A stretch of DNA of 64,000 bases from Prado023 sp963697345 (GCA_963697345.1 CAVONS010000009.1:1-64000); one strand, 5' to 3'. Shown: positions 19,667 through 29,731, numbered from the stretch's first letter. Translations and numbers: made by a program. The notes: generated from the letters alone by a model not told the origin.

Positions 19667-20680
19667 CTATTCGTTGTTCAGCAGCTGGCCCAGGTACCGG
19701 GCGACTGCCCGGACTGAGGCCATCGTGCTGGGGTAGTCCATGTGGGTGGGTCCGACGACCCCGAGCCGCGCGACGGTGCCCTCCTGCGGCCCATAGCCGG
19801 CGCTGATGACCGAGGTGCTCGACATGCCCGCCACCAGGTTCTCGTGGCCGATGGTGACCGTCACCGCCTCGGCGCGGGTCTCGCCGAGCAGGCGCAGGAG
19901 CACCATCTGCTCCTCGAGGGCCTCGAGGACCGGCTGCAGGTGCGCGTAGCCGTCGACATAACGGGCGAGATTGGCCGTGCCGCCCAGGACGATCCGCTCC
20001 TCGTGGCGCTCCACGACTGTCTCGAGCAGGGTGGCCAGCACCACCGACACGGTGGGCCGGCTGGTCTCGTCGAACCGTTGCGGGAGATCGGCCACGCGGT
20101 CGGCGACCGTGGTGAACGAGCCACCGCCGACGGCCTCGTTGAGCTGGGAGCGCAGTCGGCCGAGGTCGGACTCCGAGAGCGCCGCCGGCACCTCGACCAC
20201 ACGCTGTTCGATGCGCCCGGTGTCGGCGATGAGGACGAGCAGCATGCGGTGCTCACTGAGCGCCACGAGCTCGACATGCCGCACCGAAGAGCTGGTCAGG
20301 GACGGGTACTGGACGAGGGCGACCTGCCGGGTGATCTGGGCCAGGAGGCGCACCGAGCGGCCCATGACGTCGTCGAGGTCGACCGCCCCGGCCAGGAAGT
20401 TCTCGATGGCGCGACGCTCCGCGGGGCTCAGCGGCTTGACCTGCGAGAGCCGATCGACGAAGAGCCGGTAGCCCTTGTCTGTCGGCACCCGGCCAGCACT
20501 CGTGTGCGGCTGGGCGATGAAGCCCTCCTCCTCGAGGACGGCCATGTCGTTGCGGATCGTCGCCGGTGAGACGCCCAGGGAGTGCCGCTCGACGAGGTTC
20601 TTCGAGCCAACCGGTTCGTGGGTGCGCACGTAGTCCTCCACGATCGCGCGGAGCACTGAGAGCTTGCGGTCATCGAGCAT
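19667..20680 (-). CDS. hrcA: Heat-inducible transcription repressor HrcA
   Basis: Represses class I heat-shock genes by binding CIRCE. Visible: winged-helix N-terminus (MLDDRKLSVLRAIVEDYV, EPVGSKNLVERH, LGVSPATIRNDMAVLEEEGFI, HTSAGRVPTDKGYR) and the GAF-like dimer core. 337 residues, full length. ATG 20680 has GAGGAGG just upstream. A CIRCE operator lies 29-53 bases upstream, so it autoregulates the hrcA-dnaJ-rsmE operon. No dnaK, grpE or groEL in this window. Confidence 0.97.
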   Translation of the reverse strand: MLDDRKLSVLRAIVEDYVRTHEPVGSKNLVERHSLGVSPATIRNDMAVLEEEGFIAQPHTSAGRVPTDKGYRLFVDRLSQVKPLSPAERRAIENFLAGAVDLDDVMGRSVRLLAQITRQVALVQYPSLTSSSVRHVELVALSEHRMLLVLIADTGRIEQRVVEVPAALSESDLGRLRSQLNEAVGGGSFTTVADRVADLPQRFDETSRPTVSVVLATLLETVVERHEERIVLGGTANLARYVDGYAHLQPVLEALEEQMVLLRLLGETRAEAVTVTIGHENLVAGMSSTSVISAGYGPQEGTVARLGVVGPTHMDYPSTMASVRAVARYLGQLLNNE

Positions 20681-20708
20681 GGGCACCTCCTCGGATCGCG
20701 AGCACCGC

Positions 20709-20733
20709 TGGCACTCGAGGGGTCGGAGTGCCA
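20709..20733. promoter_or_regulatory. CIRCE operator upstream of hrcA
   Basis: TGGCACTC (20709-20716), nine-base spacer, GAGTGCCA (20726-20733): a perfect inverted repeat with the exact N9 spacing of the HrcA box (consensus TTAGCACTC-N9-GAGTGCTAA). It abuts a TAGAAT -10 hexamer on the minus strand (20733-20738), so bound HrcA would cover the transcription start region. Confidence 0.93.
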
Positions 20734-20738
20734 TTCTA
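20733..20738 (-). promoter_or_regulatory. Putative -10 hexamer of the hrcA promoter
   Basis: TAGAAT on the minus strand, one mismatch from TATAAT, touching the upstream end of the CIRCE. No convincing TTGACA lies 16-18 bases upstream. Start site inferred near 20726. Confidence 0.5.
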
Positions 20739-20862
20739 CGATGCTCGCGCCCAGCCCGCCCCACCCGGACTTTCCGGAGATTCCTGCGCGAAGTGCCGAG
20801 GTCCCAGGAGCAGGTAGGGCGCTCGGGGGGCTTCGGGGGCCTGCCAGCGACAGAATCGGGGG

Positions 20863-21186
20863 ATGCTGATCGTCCACGTGCACGTGCATGTCGTCCCCGA
20901 CCAGGTACCGGCCTTCCTCGAGGCCACCCAGGCCAATGCCACGGCGTCGCTGGCCGAACCCGGGGTCCTGCGCTTCGACGTGATCCAGGACATGGCCGAC
21001 CCCACCCACGTGCTCCTCGTCGAGGTGTACCGCGACGACGCCGCGGCCGGGGCACACAAGGAGACCACCCACTACGCCACGTGGCGCGACACAGTCGCGG
21101 ACATGATGGCGATCCCACGCTCAGCGACGAAGTTCACGGCGGTGTTCCCCGCGGACCAGGGCCGCTGGGACACCCCGGCCCCGTGA
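20863..21186 (+). CDS. Antibiotic-biosynthesis-monooxygenase-fold protein
   Basis: 107 residues with the dimeric alpha/beta-barrel ABM pattern: MLIVHVHVHVVPDQVPAFLEATQANA, GVLRFDVIQD, HVLLVEVYRDDAAAGAHKETTHYATW. LsrG- and YgiN-like proteins share this fold. Its GTGA overlap with the next gene, an iron-type alcohol dehydrogenase, suggests the two act on one carbonyl/aldehyde metabolite (inference). Divergent from hrcA. Confidence 0.85.
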   Translation: MLIVHVHVHVVPDQVPAFLEATQANATASLAEPGVLRFDVIQDMADPTHVLLVEVYRDDAAAGAHKETTHYATWRDTVADMMAIPRSATKFTAVFPADQGRWDTPAP

Positions 21187-22328
21187 GCAGCGCGTTCGAC
21201 CTGGCCCTTCCGGCACGGATCTCCTTCGGCCCCGGCCGGGTGGCGGACGTGCCCAGGATCGTTGCGGGGCTGGGATCCCGCGTGCTGGTCGTGACCGGAG
21301 CCACGCCCGCGCGGGTCGCGTCCGTGATCGCCCCCCTGCGGGCGGGGGCCGACGCCCTGGACGTCGTGTCCGTCCGTGCCGAACCCACTGTGGAGGACGC
21401 CCGCACTGCCAGCGCGATCGGGCGCGCCCTGGGCGCCGAGGTCGTGGTGGCCATCGGCGGCGGCAGCCCGATCGACGTGGGCAAGGCGGTCGCGATGCTG
21501 CTGGGCAATGGCGGCGACCCGATGGACTACATCGAGGTCGTGGGCCGCGGCCAGCCGATCCTGCGCGCTCCGCTGCCGCTGGTTGCCGTGCCCACCACGG
21601 CCGGCACGGGCGCAGAGGTCACGGCGAACGCAGTGCTGTCGGTCCCCGAGCACGGCGTGAAGGCAAGCCTGCGCCATCCGCTGATGATCCCCCGCCACGC
21701 GATCGTGGACCCCGGGCTCACGCTGGACTGCCCTCCGGCGGTGACGGCGGCATCGGGGATGGACGCGCTCACCCAGTGCCTCGAGCCCTACGTCTCGAAC
21801 CGCGCGAACCGGATGACCGACTCCTGGGCGCGGATGGGAATGATGGCCGCTGGCCGCAGCCTCGTGGCCGCCTACTGGGATGGCTCGGATGTCGCTGCAC
21901 GTGAGGACATGTCCCTGTGCAGCCTGCTCGGCGGACTCTCGCTGGCCAACGCCAAGCTCGGCGCCGTGCACGGCTTCGCAGGCGTCCTCGGCGGGATGAC
22001 CGACGCACCACACGGGGCCCTGTGCGCGGCCCTGCTCGGCCCCGTCTGCGAGGCCAACCTGGCACGCGCCGACGGCCGCCTGGTCGGCCGATTCGCCCAC
22101 ATCGCCGCCTGCCTGACCGGCGTCCCCGACGCGACCCCCGAGGACGGCCTGCACTGGATCGAGCACACCCGGGCGCTGTTCGAGATCCCCGCCCTCTCCG
22201 AGTACGGCCTGAGCATCACGGACACCGAAGCCGTGGTGGCAAGGGCCGCCCGGGCGAGCAGCATGCAGGGCAATCCCGTGGAACTGAGCCCCGACGACCT
22301 GGCTGAGGTGTTCCAGGCCGCTCTGTGA
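21183..22328 (+). CDS. Iron-containing alcohol dehydrogenase
   Basis: 381 residues, group III metal-dependent NAD(P) alcohol dehydrogenase. Visible: GPGRVADVP, VVAIGGGSPIDVGKAVAML (coenzyme-binding GGGSxxD), PLVAVPTTAGTGAEVT, and metal-ligand region ASGMDALTQCLEPYVS with later histidines in GAVHGFAGVLGG and DAPHGALCAALL. GTG start at 21183 overlaps the upstream stop. Substrate unknown; maleylacetate reductase, lactaldehyde or butanol dehydrogenase relatives look similar. Confidence 0.9.
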   Translation: MSSAFDLALPARISFGPGRVADVPRIVAGLGSRVLVVTGATPARVASVIAPLRAGADALDVVSVRAEPTVEDARTASAIGRALGAEVVVAIGGGSPIDVGKAVAMLLGNGGDPMDYIEVVGRGQPILRAPLPLVAVPTTAGTGAEVTANAVLSVPEHGVKASLRHPLMIPRHAIVDPGLTLDCPPAVTAASGMDALTQCLEPYVSNRANRMTDSWARMGMMAAGRSLVAAYWDGSDVAAREDMSLCSLLGGLSLANAKLGAVHGFAGVLGGMTDAPHGALCAALLGPVCEANLARADGRLVGRFAHIAACLTGVPDATPEDGLHWIEHTRALFEIPALSEYGLSITDTEAVVARAARASSMQGNPVELSPDDLAEVFQAAL

Positions 22329-22415
22329 GTCGAGCCGCCCGGGTGAACGGGGCCGAGGAACGGATCGCCGTTCGCGTGCACGCCCAGGCCCAGGAGCGCC
22401 GATAGGGTCGCCCTC

Positions 22416-23262
22416 ATGTTCGATCGCTACGGCCCCGATGTGCTCGCCGCGGGTCGGCATCACCGGACGCCGCCGATCGCCGAGGTGGTCGGGGACAACG
22501 ACCTCGTCGTCGAGTGTGCGTCCTCAGGCTGGTGCGGGGCCATCGTCGGCTGGGAGAAGACGACAGTGGGATGGTCGGTCATCCTGGAGGACCGCCACGA
22601 CCGACGTCGGCTGTTCCCGGCGGAACCGGCGGGCTTCCTGCTCGAGGGCAAGCTCGTGACCCTCGTACGTCCGCGCTCGGCCGCGCCGAGACCCCCCGCG
22701 GCCCCCACGCGCACTGCCTCCGGCTCGCGGGCGGCCCCCAGCCGCTCGGCGCAGGTCGCTCGCGACTCCCGGATCTGGGTCGAGGGCACACACGACGCCG
22801 AACTCGTGGAGAAGGTGTGGGGTGCCGACCTGCGTGAGCTGGGGATCGTGGTCGAGCCCATGGGTGGGATCGACGACCTGCTCGACGCTGATCTCGGCGT
22901 TCGGACCGGGGCCGCAGCGCCGCCTCGTGGTCCTCGTCGACCACCTGGTGCCGGGGAGCAAGGAATCCCGGATCGGCGACGACGTGACCAGGCGCTGGGC
23001 GCCGCACGTGACGGTCCTGGGACACCCCTACGTCGATGTCTGGCAGGCGGTCCAGCCACGAGCGGTGGGTATCCAGGGGTGGCCCGACGTGCCCCGGGGA
23101 CAGCCCTGGAAGGCGGGCATCTGCCGTGCACTGGGATGGCCCCCCGACGAAGCCGCCGCCTGGCGACGGATCCTCGGTTCGGTGCACTCCTACGCCGATC
23201 TCGACCCCGCGCTCCTGGCGCGCGTCGAGGAGGCCATCGACCTCGTCACCGCACCGGACTGA
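22416..23262 (+). CDS. DUF3097-type protein (one frame slip)
   Basis: About 281 residues after correction. N-terminal part begins MFDRYGPDVLAAGRHHRTPPIAEVV; the C-terminal half looks TOPRIM-like (IWVEGTHDAELVEKVWG ... LVVLVDHLVPGSKESRI, then HVTVLGHPYVDVWQAV and GWPDVPRG). DUF3097 genes commonly stand next to hemW in actinobacteria, as here. The frame breaks at 22889, where one extra T separates GIDDLLDA from ISAFGPGPQRRL. Function not established; the TOPRIM resemblance hints at nucleic-acid binding or cleavage. Confidence 0.85.
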
Positions 23263-23356
23263 GCAGCCCGGAGCGCTCCGGCGGCGGGGCACGCCCCTCG
23301 CGGCATGGGTAGGCGCTAGCCTGCTGTCCAGGCCCAACCGGAAGGAGCGTCCAGCG

Positions 23357-23931
23357 ATGACCCAGCCACCCGTGGATCCGCCCCAGGAGCCCCCCGTCGA
23401 TCCCGAGGAGGAGCCCGATCGGTGGGTCACTGACCCCGAGCCCCGAGCCGGACCCCGAGCCCAGCTCGCAGGATGCCCCGCCCCCGCCCCCCAGCGCTGG
23501 TGGCTACCCACCACCCCCGGCGGCACCTGGTGGATACCCACCACCTCCAGCCAGCCGGCGCGGGGAGCTACCCCCCGCCGCCGCCCCCGCCGCCGGTCGG
23601 GTCCGGATACCCGGCAGCGCCGCCTGAGGGTGTCTACCCCCCAGCCTTCCCGCCCGGTCCGGCAGCGCCCTTCGCAGCGACGGGGCTCAAGGCACACCGA
23701 GCGACTCTGGTCCTGGCCCTGGGCATCGTCGGGCTCCTGTGCTGCGGCCCGGTGTCGATCGTGGCCTTCCTCTTCGGCAAGAAGGACCTTGAGGAGATGG
23801 ACGCCGGACTCATGGATCCCTCGGGTCGCGGCACGACCAACGTCGGACGCATCCTGGGCATCGTGGGCATGGTCTTCTTCGCGCTCTCGATGGTCTACGT
23901 CTTCGTCGCCGTGCTGTCGCTGGGCGTCTGA
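23357..23931 (+). CDS. Proline-rich two-helix membrane protein (DUF4190-like; two frame slips)
   Basis: Starts MTQPPVDPPQEPP with AAGGAG upstream. The first about 90 residues are Pro/Gly/Tyr-rich with GGYPPPP-type repeats; the C-terminus has two hydrophobic helices, ATLVLALGIVGLLCCGPVSIVAFLF and ILGIVGMVFFALSMVYVFVAV, joined by GKKDLEEMDAGLMDPSGRG. This matches the DUF4190 layout of actinobacterial membrane proteins. Two extra bases break the frame, at 23441-23444 (CCCC for CCC) and 23562-23565 (GGGG for GGG). Corrected length about 190 residues. Function unknown. Converges with hemW. Confidence 0.75.
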
Positions 23932-23941
23932 TCCCCCGAGC

Positions 23942-25163
23942 TCATCGGCCCGGCAGGAGCCGTCGCACCACCGCATCGGCCAGCAGCCGACCGGACCTGG
24001 TGAGCTGGAAGCTGCCCGTCCACGACCGTACCCAACCCCTGGGCCACCAGGGCGCTGACCTCGGCCCGCTGATCGTCGCCGAGTTCAGCGATGCCGAATC
24101 CGGTGGCCATGCGAATGCCGAGCATGAGGTCCTCGACCGCGCGTGTGGCCGGGTCGAGGACCTCCCGGCCCACCGCCGGGGAGTCCCCCGCGGCCAGGCG
24201 CTGCACGTAGGCCGCCGGGTGCTTGACGTTCCACCACCGGGTGCCGGCCACATGGCTGTGCGCCCCCGGTCCGACTCCCCACCAGTCATCACCACGCCAG
24301 TAGGCCTCGTTGTGCCGGCACTCCTGCCCGGGAACGGCCCAGTTCGACAACTCGTACCACGGCATGCCCGCGGCCTCGAACGCCTCGTCAGCCAGGTCGT
24401 ACATGTCGGCCATCAGGTCGTCGTCGGGCGCTGCGATCTGGCCACGGCCCACCTGGGCCGCCAGACGGGTCCCCTGCTCGACGATCAGGGCATACGCCGA
24501 GATGTGCCCGACGCCGGCGGACTCAGAGCGGCCTCGACGGTCACCTGCCAGTCGGCCAGCGTCTCGCCGGGCGTGCCGTAGATGAGGTCGAGGCTCACCT
24601 GCTCGAAGCCCGCTGATCGCGCCTCGGCGACCGCCCGCAGCGCAGCCCCGGGCGTGTGCGTGCGCTCGAGGACGCTCAGGACGTGGGGAACGGCGCTCTG
24701 CATCCCGAACGACACCCGGGTGAACCCACCCGCACGCAGCTGGGACAGGCTCTCGGGATCCACCGAGTCCGGGTTGGCCTCCAACGTCACCTCGGCCCCC
24801 GGGGCCAGCCCGAACGCGGCGTCGATCGCAGCCAGCACCGACACCAGGGCCGGTGGGCTGAGCATCGTCGGGGTGCCACCACCGACGAAGACCGTGCGCA
24901 CGGGCACGTCCCGCTGGCCGAGGACGCTGCGCGCGAAGCCCACCTCACGTGGCCAGGTGGGCGGCGAACGTCGCCCGATCGACCTCACCGGAGGACGCCA
25001 GCTCGGGGGCGGTGTAGGTGTTGAAGTCGCAGTAGCCGCAGCGCGTGGCGCAGAAGGGCACGTGCACGTAGAAGCCGAAGTCCCGATCGCCCCAGGCAGC
25101 GGCAGAGGCAGTGGGCAGCGCCCCGTCCGGGGGCGGGATCTCCCCGTCAGGCTGACTCGGCAT
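23942..25163 (-). CDS. hemW: Heme chaperone HemW (three frame slips)
   Basis: Radical-SAM protein once called oxygen-independent coproporphyrinogen oxidase-like. Pieces in order: FYVHVPFCATRCGYCDF (the CxxxCxxC cluster motif, near residue 35), VRTVFVGGGTPTML, LEANPDSVDPE, VSFGMQS, SLDLIYGTPGE, then HISAYALIVE, WYELSNWAVPG, HNEAYW, GVGPGAHSH. The pieces lie in different frames, with slips near 24947, 24519-24522 and 24006-24011. The first and third are single extra bases; the middle one is one lost base or two extra. Corrected end is RLLADAVVRRLLPGR at 23942, about 406 residues. Start ATG 25163. Three hits in one conserved gene argue for read error. Confidence 0.88.
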
Positions 25164-25223
25164 GATGGGCCATTGTTCCCCATGTGGCCGCCGGCCGGCC
25201 GCCGAGGAGCTAGCGTTGACCCC

Positions 25224-25846
25224 ATGAGGGGGTCCTCGGCGCGTGCGGCGACTGGTGCTGACATGCACCGGCGTGCTGCTGGCCGGCTGCTCGAACGCGG
25301 CACCTGTGGCACGCCCGACCATCGGCTCACCGTCACCGGCGGCTGTGCAGAGCACCGACGACCGAGGACCGCACGACACAACTGGCCCGTGACTGGGACC
25401 TGACCGGATCCCCGCTGCCCAACGATTGGCCCGACGTTCCCCTGCCGCGGGGCACGGAGGTGGTCACCGCCTACGCGATCGGCGCTGACCCCCGACGAAC
25501 CTGGACCGCCACCTTCACGACCACGAGTGGCACGGCGCTGGACATGGCCGAGCCGGTGGTCGCCGCACTGCGCGAGCGGGAGTACGTGCCCATTGCCGAG
25601 TACGTCGGTGCTGCCAACACCAACACCGGGCTCTACAGCTTCGCCGCACCGACCTTCGCGATCTACGTGGTCCTCGGCGAGGATGACGGCCAGCCCAACC
25701 TCGTGCTCACGGTTCGCGGGTCCGCCGATGAGTCGGCCGGCCTGCCCAACATCGACACCGAGCTCGACGGGCAGCCCCGCTCTCGCGCGACCAACGCCCC
25801 GTCGGCGACGGCCGACCCGTCAGCGTCGGGGACCCCGGCCCCATAA
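25224..25846 (+). CDS. Putative lipoprotein (one or two frame slips)
   Basis: Signal peptide RRLVLTCTGVLLAGC with a clear lipobox (LAGC) whose Cys would be lipidated, then a Ser/Pro/Thr linker and a C-terminal domain (PLPNDWPDVPLPRGTEVVTAYAIG ... FTTTSGTALDMAEPVVAALRER ... LYSFAAPTFAIYVVLGED). An extra C at 25362-25363 separates STDD from EDRTTQLARDWDLTG. A second extra base in the G run at 25228-25232 would connect ATG 25224 to the signal peptide; otherwise GTG 25243 is the start. About 200-206 residues, ending with a Thr/Ala/Pro-rich tail. Exported; function unknown. Divergent from hemW. Confidence 0.65.
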
Positions 25847-25852
25847 CGAGTT

Positions 25853-25886
25853 CGCCGCCCTCCCCCGCGAACGGGAGAGGGCGGCG
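25853..25886. terminator. Bidirectional hairpin terminator, lipoprotein / acyl-CoA ligase
   Basis: CGCCGCCCTC (25853-25862) pairs perfectly with GAGGGCGGCG (25877-25886) across a 14-base loop. It lies between converging stops at 25846 and 25904. No T-run, as is usual in high-G+C actinobacteria. Confidence 0.75.
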
Positions 25887-25903
25887 ACCAGGTCACCTCG
25901 GGA

Positions 25904-27733
25904 TCAGGCGTACATCGCCTCGATCTGGTCGGAGAAGTGCTCCTCCACCACCTTGCGCTTGACCTTGAGGCTGGCGGTCAGCTCGCCGTCGTCCTCGGAC
26001 AGGTCGCGGTCCAGGACCGTGAACTTCTTGATCGTCTCCCAGCGGTTGAGCTGCGCGTTGAGCGCGTCGATCGAGTCCTGCAGGCTGGCCCGCACCTCCG
26101 GGGACTGCGACATGGCGGCGAAGTCACCAGTGAGCCCCTTCTCCGCCGCGAAGGCAGCCAGGGCGTCGGGGTCCAGCGAGATCAGGGCCGTTGCGAAGTT
26201 GCGGTTGTTCGCGATCGCGACGAGGTTCGAGGCGATCGAGGACAGCGCCTTGAACTGCGCCGCGATGGCACCCGGGGCGATGTACTTGCCGCCGGAGGTC
26301 TTGACCATGTCCTTCTTGCGGTCGGTGATCTTCAGGCGACCTGCGTCGTCGAGCTCGCCGATGTCGCCGGTGGCCAGCCAACCGTCGGGCAGCAGCGCCT
26401 CAGCGTTGGCCTCCGGCAGGTTGCGGTAGCCGCGCATGATGTGCGGGCCGCGCAGCAGGACCTCGCCGTCATCGGCGATCTTGACCTGGGTGCCCGGGAA
26501 CGGCTGGCCGATGGTGCCGAAGACGAGGTCGTCGGGGCGGCTGATGCAGGCTGCGGCCGTGTTCTCGGTGAGGCCGTAGCCCTCGAGGATCGGCAAGCCA
26601 GCTGCGTCGAACCAGCGGGCGACGTCCCCGTTGAGCGCCGCCGACCCGGACACCATGACACGCATGTTGCCGCCCGTAGCTGCATGGATCTTGGAGAAGA
26701 CCAGCTTGTCGGCCAACGCCATCTGGATCCCGGCGAAGGGGCCACCGGACTTGCCGGCGCGCTGCGCCGCCTTGATCTTGATCGACGAATCGAAGGCCCA
26801 GGTGAAGATCTTCGCCTTGAGGCCGCCGGCACCCATCGCCTTCGCTGTGGCACCCTGGTAGATCTTCTCGAAGATGCGCGGCACACCGGCCATCAGCGAG
26901 GGAGAGACCTTCACCAGGTTCTCCGAGATCTTGGGCACCCGGCCATCGGTGGCCGTGGTGAACCCGAGCTGGTACTGCGCGGAGAGCAGCACCTTGCCGA
27001 AGACGTGGGACAGCGGCAGCCACAGGAAGTGCAGGTCGTCGGCAATGACGATGCCGAGGGCCTCGATGCTTGCTCCCTCGAACACCCAGTTGCTGTGCGG
27101 CAGCTCCACGCCCTTGGGGCGGCCCGTCGTGCCTGAGGTGTAGATCATCGTCGCCAGGGAGTCACCCGTGAGCTGCGAGACGCGCTCCTCGATCGCCTTG
27201 GGCTCGTCGGCCAGCTTCTTGACGCCCAGTTCCTTGAGGTCTGCCCAGCTGATGACGAAGTCCCCGTCACCCTCTCCGTCGATCAGGATGATCTTGGTGA
27301 GCTCGGGGAGCTGGTCACGCTGGTGCATCGCCTTGTCGGCCTGCTTCTGGTCCTCGGCGATCAGGAAGCGCGAACCCGAGTCGGACAGGATGTAGCCGAA
27401 ATCATCGTCGGAGGTGCTGGGGTAGATGGTCGTGTTGGCACCCCCGGCCAGCATCACGGCACCGTCGGCGAAGATCCACTCGTTTCGCGTGTTGGACGCG
27501 ATGGCAACCCGGTCCTCGAGCTCGAGGCCCAGAGCAAGCAGCCCTGCGCCGAGCTTGAGCATCTCGTCACCGGCCTCGCGCCAGGTGTACTTGACCGACC
27601 ACGAGTCATCCGGGCCCGGGCCCATGAAGGCCAACTTGTCGGGGGTCGCGGCGATGCGATCGAGGATCGCCCGGCCGAGGTTCTCGGCATGGGGCGGCAA
27701 CTTGGTGTCTAGCGAACCGGCAATCGTGGCCAT
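25904..27733 (-). CDS. fadD15: Long-chain fatty-acid-CoA ligase, FadD15-like
   Basis: Activates fatty acids to acyl-CoA via acyl-AMP. Visible: AMP-binding motif TMIYTSGTTGRPKGVELPH (in parts) near residue 190, linker region HFLWLPLSHVFG, LEGYGLTENTAA, GWLATGDIGELDDAG and DRKKDMVKTSGGKYIAP. 609 residues, matching the FadD15/AMP-dependent synthetase group that sits beside lepA in actinobacteria. ATG 27733. The region 27734-27869 before lepA's stop shows nothing notable. Confidence 0.93.
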   Translation of the reverse strand: MATIAGSLDTKLPPHAENLGRAILDRIAATPDKLAFMGPGPDDSWSVKYTWREAGDEMLKLGAGLLALGLELEDRVAIASNTRNEWIFADGAVMLAGGANTTIYPSTSDDDFGYILSDSGSRFLIAEDQKQADKAMHQRDQLPELTKIILIDGEGDGDFVISWADLKELGVKKLADEPKAIEERVSQLTGDSLATMIYTSGTTGRPKGVELPHSNWVFEGASIEALGIVIADDLHFLWLPLSHVFGKVLLSAQYQLGFTTATDGRVPKISENLVKVSPSLMAGVPRIFEKIYQGATAKAMGAGGLKAKIFTWAFDSSIKIKAAQRAGKSGGPFAGIQMALADKLVFSKIHAATGGNMRVMVSGSAALNGDVARWFDAAGLPILEGYGLTENTAAACISRPDDLVFGTIGQPFPGTQVKIADDGEVLLRGPHIMRGYRNLPEANAEALLPDGWLATGDIGELDDAGRLKITDRKKDMVKTSGGKYIAPGAIAAQFKALSSIASNLVAIANNRNFATALISLDPDALAAFAAEKGLTGDFAAMSQSPEVRASLQDSIDALNAQLNRWETIKKFTVLDRDLSEDDGELTASLKVKRKVVEEHFSDQIEAMYA

Positions 27734-27869
27734 TCAGGAGCCTCCAGAGGCGAAGTATGACGAACAGATCAATTCCGTGTGACGCAGGTTACTCTGCCGG
27801 GCCACTCCTACGCCGGTCAAGCCGGTGGGGGCCGGAACGCCCATGCCAACGACCATCCCACCGCCGCAA

Positions 27870-29731
27870 TCAGCCTGAGGAGCGCGGCTTGGCCCCCTGC
27901 TCGCCCTCTGTGTTCAGCGCGGCGATGAAGGCCTCCTGGGGGATCTCGACCCGGCCGACCATCTTCATCCGCTTCTTGCCCTCCTTCTGCTTCTCCAGCA
28001 GCTTGCGCTTGCGGGTGATGTCACCGCCGTAGCACTTGGCCAGGACGTCCTTGCGCATCGCACGCACGCTCTCGCGGGCGATGATGCGCGAGCCGATGGC
28101 CGCCTGGATCGGGCACCTCGAACTGCTGGCGCGGGATGAGCTCCTTGAGCTTGCCGGCCATGGCCACGCCGTACACGTAGGCCTTGTCCCGGTGCACGAT
28201 CGCCGAGAAGGCGTCAACAGGCTCCCCGTGCAGCAGGATGTCGACCTTGACCAGGTCAGCCGCCTGGTCACCAGTGGTCTCGTAGTCCAGCGAGGCGTAG
28301 CCACGGGTGCGTGACTTCAGGGCGTCGAAGAAGTCGAAGACGATCTCGGCCAGGGGCAGGGTGTAGCGCAGCTCGACCCTGGACTCGGACAGGTAGTCCA
28401 TGCCCAGCATGTTGCCGCGCCGCGACTGGCACAGCTCCATGATCGCGCCCACGTAGTCGGTCGGGCTCAGGATCGTGGCACGCACGACCGGCTCGCGGAC
28501 CTCGGCGACCTTCCCGTCCGGGTACTCCGAGGGGTTGGTGACCACGATCTCGCGCCCGTCGTCGAGAGTGACGTCGTAGACGACGTTGGGGGCCGTCGAG
28601 ATGAGGTCCAGGTTGAACTCGCGCTCGAGGCGCTCCCGGACGATCTCCAGGTGCAGCAGGCCCAGGAAGCCGCAGCGGAAGCCGAAGCCGAGGGCCGCCG
28701 AGGTCTCAGGCTCGTAGACGAGCGCGGCATCGTTGAGCTTGAGCTTGTCCAGGGCATCGCGCAGCTCGGGGTAGTCCGAGCCGTCGATCGGGTACAGCCC
28801 GGAGAACACCATGGGTTTGGGGTCCCGATAGCCACCGAGGGCCTTGGTGGCCCCGGCCTTGCTGGCCGCCGTCACGGTGTCACCGACCCGGCTCTGCCGG
28901 ACGTCCTTCACACCGGTGATCAGGTAGCCGACCTCGCCGGCCGCGATGGCCTTCGCCGGCACCGGCTCGGGTGAGATGACCCCGACCTCGAGCATCTCGT
29001 GCTGGGCGTGGGTCGACATCATGACGATGCGCTCACGGGTGGACAGCTTGCCGTCGATCACCCGGACGTAGGTGATCACACCTCGGTAGGAGTCGTAGAC
29101 CGAGTCGAAGATCAGGGCGCGTGCAGGGCCATCGGGATCGCCCGCGGGGGCGGGGACCTGGCGGACCACCTCGTCGAGGAGCTCGGCGACGCCCGGAGCC
29201 GGTCTTGGCGCTGACCTGCAGCACGTCGGCGGGGTCACAGCCGATGATGTGGGCCAACTCCGCCGCGTAGCGCTCCGGCTGGGCGGCCGGCAGGTCGATC
29301 TTGTTCAGGACGGGGATGATCGCCAGGTCGTTCTCCAGGGCGAGGTAGAGGTTTGCCAGTGTCTGGGCCTCGATGCCCTGCGCCGCGTCCACCAGCAGGA
29401 TCGCACCCTCGCAGGCCGCCAGGCTGCGTGAGACCTCATAGGTGAAGTCGACGTGGCCCGGGGTGTCGATCAGGTTGAGCACGTAGTCCGAGCCGTCCGA
29501 GGCCTGGTAGGGCAGCCGCACCGCCTGGCTCTTGATCGTGATGCCACGTTCGCGCTCGATGTCCATGCGGTCCAGGTACTGCGAGCGCATGTCGCGATCA
29601 CTGACCACACCGGTCATCTGCAGCATCCGGTCGGCCAGCGTCGACTTCCCATGGTCGATGTGGGCGATGATGCAGAAGTTGCGGATGATCGACTGGTCCG
29701 TCGATCCGGGGGCGGGTGACACGGGGTCCAT
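27870..29731 (-). CDS. lepA: Elongation factor 4 (two frame slips)
   Basis: Ribosome-associated translational GTPase EF4/LepA. Visible: RNFCIIAHIDHGKSTLADRM near residue 20, ERERGITIKSQAVRL, LIDTPGHVDF, LNKIDLP, then domain II and the LepA-specific C-terminus (SRIIARESVRAMRKDVLAKCYGGDI, RKRKLLEKQKEGKKRMK). Frame slips at 29192-29194 (CCC for CC, after VSAKTGSG) and 28111-28113 (GGG for GG, after RQQFEVP). Corrected length about 619 residues, normal. ATG 29731. Confidence 0.94.
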
